44,504 bases of DNA, from NCBI GenBank assembly GCA_018715365.1, contig DVLU01000051.1:1-44504 (forward strand), in the 5' to 3' direction. Positions 44,300-44,504 of the stretch are shown in pieces. The notes under the pieces were generated by a model. The model saw nothing but the letters and a program-made list of their open reading frames with translations, did no database searches and had not been told where the DNA came from. The stretch's first letter is position 1. Every line of letters starts with the position of its first letter. Made by a program: the position numbers and the translations under genes. This stretch comes from Candidatus Ornithomonoglobus intestinigallinarum (GTDB lineage: Bacteria > Bacillota > Clostridia > UBA1381).

Positions 44300-44373
44300 T
44301 GCGGAATTGTGTAAAGGTAGCACGAATGACTCTGACTCATTTTGTTCGGGTTCGAATCCTGATTCCGCAGCCA
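44300..44373 (+). tRNA. tRNA-Gln (anticodon CTG)
   Basis: A 74-nt tRNA with encoded CCA. Acceptor TGCGGAA (44300-44306) pairs with TTCCGCA, and G is the discriminator. The anticodon stem AATGA/TCATT encloses loop CTCTGAC, anticodon CTG, reading CAG. The T-loop is GGTTCGAATCC. The acceptor starts with U, as in many Gln tRNAs. Confidence 0.95.
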
Positions 44374-44376
44374 AAA

Positions 44377-44414
44377 ACAGACTCTGCAAAAATAATGCAG
44401 AGTCTGTTTTTTTT
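44377..44414 (+). terminator. Terminator of tRNA-Gln
   Basis: ACAGACTCTGCA (44377-44388) and TGCAGAGTCTGT (44396-44407) form a perfect 12-bp stem, followed by a run of T. Confidence 0.93.
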
Positions 44415-44422
44415 ATTTTCAG

Positions 44423-44485
44423 AGGGGGCATACGCCCCCTTTAACCCCCGGTTGTTTGGGGGCGCGGGGGCATGAAGCCCCCGCG
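44423..44485. repeat. Cluster of GGGGGC/GCCCCC hairpins
   Basis: AGGGGGC/GCCCCCT with a four-base loop (44423-44440), CCCCC/GGGGG (about 44445-44462) and CGCGGGGGC/GCCCCCGCG (44463-44485) follow each other with almost no spacer. Single copies of the same form lie behind purL and behind the giant esterase gene. It looks like a dispersed palindromic element of this genome. Confidence 0.7.
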
Positions 44486-44504
44486 AAAAAATTATATAAA
44501 GAAA

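Noticed and set aside
1-44504. Insertion sequences, prophage genes, CRISPR arrays, toxin-antitoxin pairs
   Set aside because: I looked for transposase-like ORFs with flanking inverted repeats, phage structural genes and regularly spaced repeats and saw none.

Overview
The window reads as chromosome of a Gram-positive, low-to-mid GC Firmicute of the class Clostridia. The evidence is a PolC-type DNA polymerase III, MutS2, a long single-chain PurL, an S-layer-homology (SLH) module, a DacF-like carboxypeptidase, AGGAGG-type ribosome binding sites, and very regular TTGACA-N17-TATAAT promoters. A 2,648-residue secreted esterase with rhamnogalacturonan-acetylesterase-like modules and a YesU-like protein suggest a gut-type plant polysaccharide (pectin) degrader. 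The lineage is inference; no rRNA or species marker is present. I saw no insertion sequence, prophage or CRISPR array.

Layout. 1-14.9 kb is a long minus-strand run. In transcription order it holds a histidine phosphatase, purL, polC, murD, three tandem M42 peptidase genes and an SLH-bearing M3-like peptidase that runs off the left edge. argS (+) follows at 15.1-16.8 kb. On the minus strand come an HD-domain/membrane-protein pair (16.8-17.9 kb) and the giant esterase gene (18.1-26.1 kb). Plus-strand mntP, mnmA and an AraC-type regulator occupy 26.3-29.1 kb. A secreted or lipoprotein nuclease (minus) sits back to back with a cobalamin riboswitch and cbiMNQO (plus) at 30.1-32.9 kb. mgtC (minus), with a roughly 535-nt leader, follows. 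A minus-strand operon (HAD phosphatase, YesU-like DUF1961, mutS2, ybaK, DUF1015) fills 34.3-39.8 kb. Then come an iron-type alcohol dehydrogenase, a LUD protein, an RsuA/RluB-type pseudouridine synthase and a D,D-carboxypeptidase, all minus. Two tRNA genes, Leu(GAG) and Gln(CTG), each with its own promoter and terminator, close the window.

How the genes work together. Housekeeping functions (replication, purine synthesis, peptidoglycan, tRNA charging and modification) are interleaved with three functional modules. The first is peptide use: an envelope-anchored M3-like oligopeptidase beside three M42 aminopeptidase paralogs, the middle one of which has lost every metal and catalytic residue I could align. 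The second is plant glycan deacetylation: one secreted polypeptide carrying three intact-looking esterase active sites plus an alpha/beta-hydrolase module whose triad looks destroyed. The third is cobalt import (cbiMNQO) under a cobalamin riboswitch.

The items most worth a second look are the M42 pseudo-peptidase sandwiched between two intact paralogs, the giant multi-esterase with its dead module, and the long leader ahead of mgtC. Product names rest on reading motifs by eye; no database search was possible.
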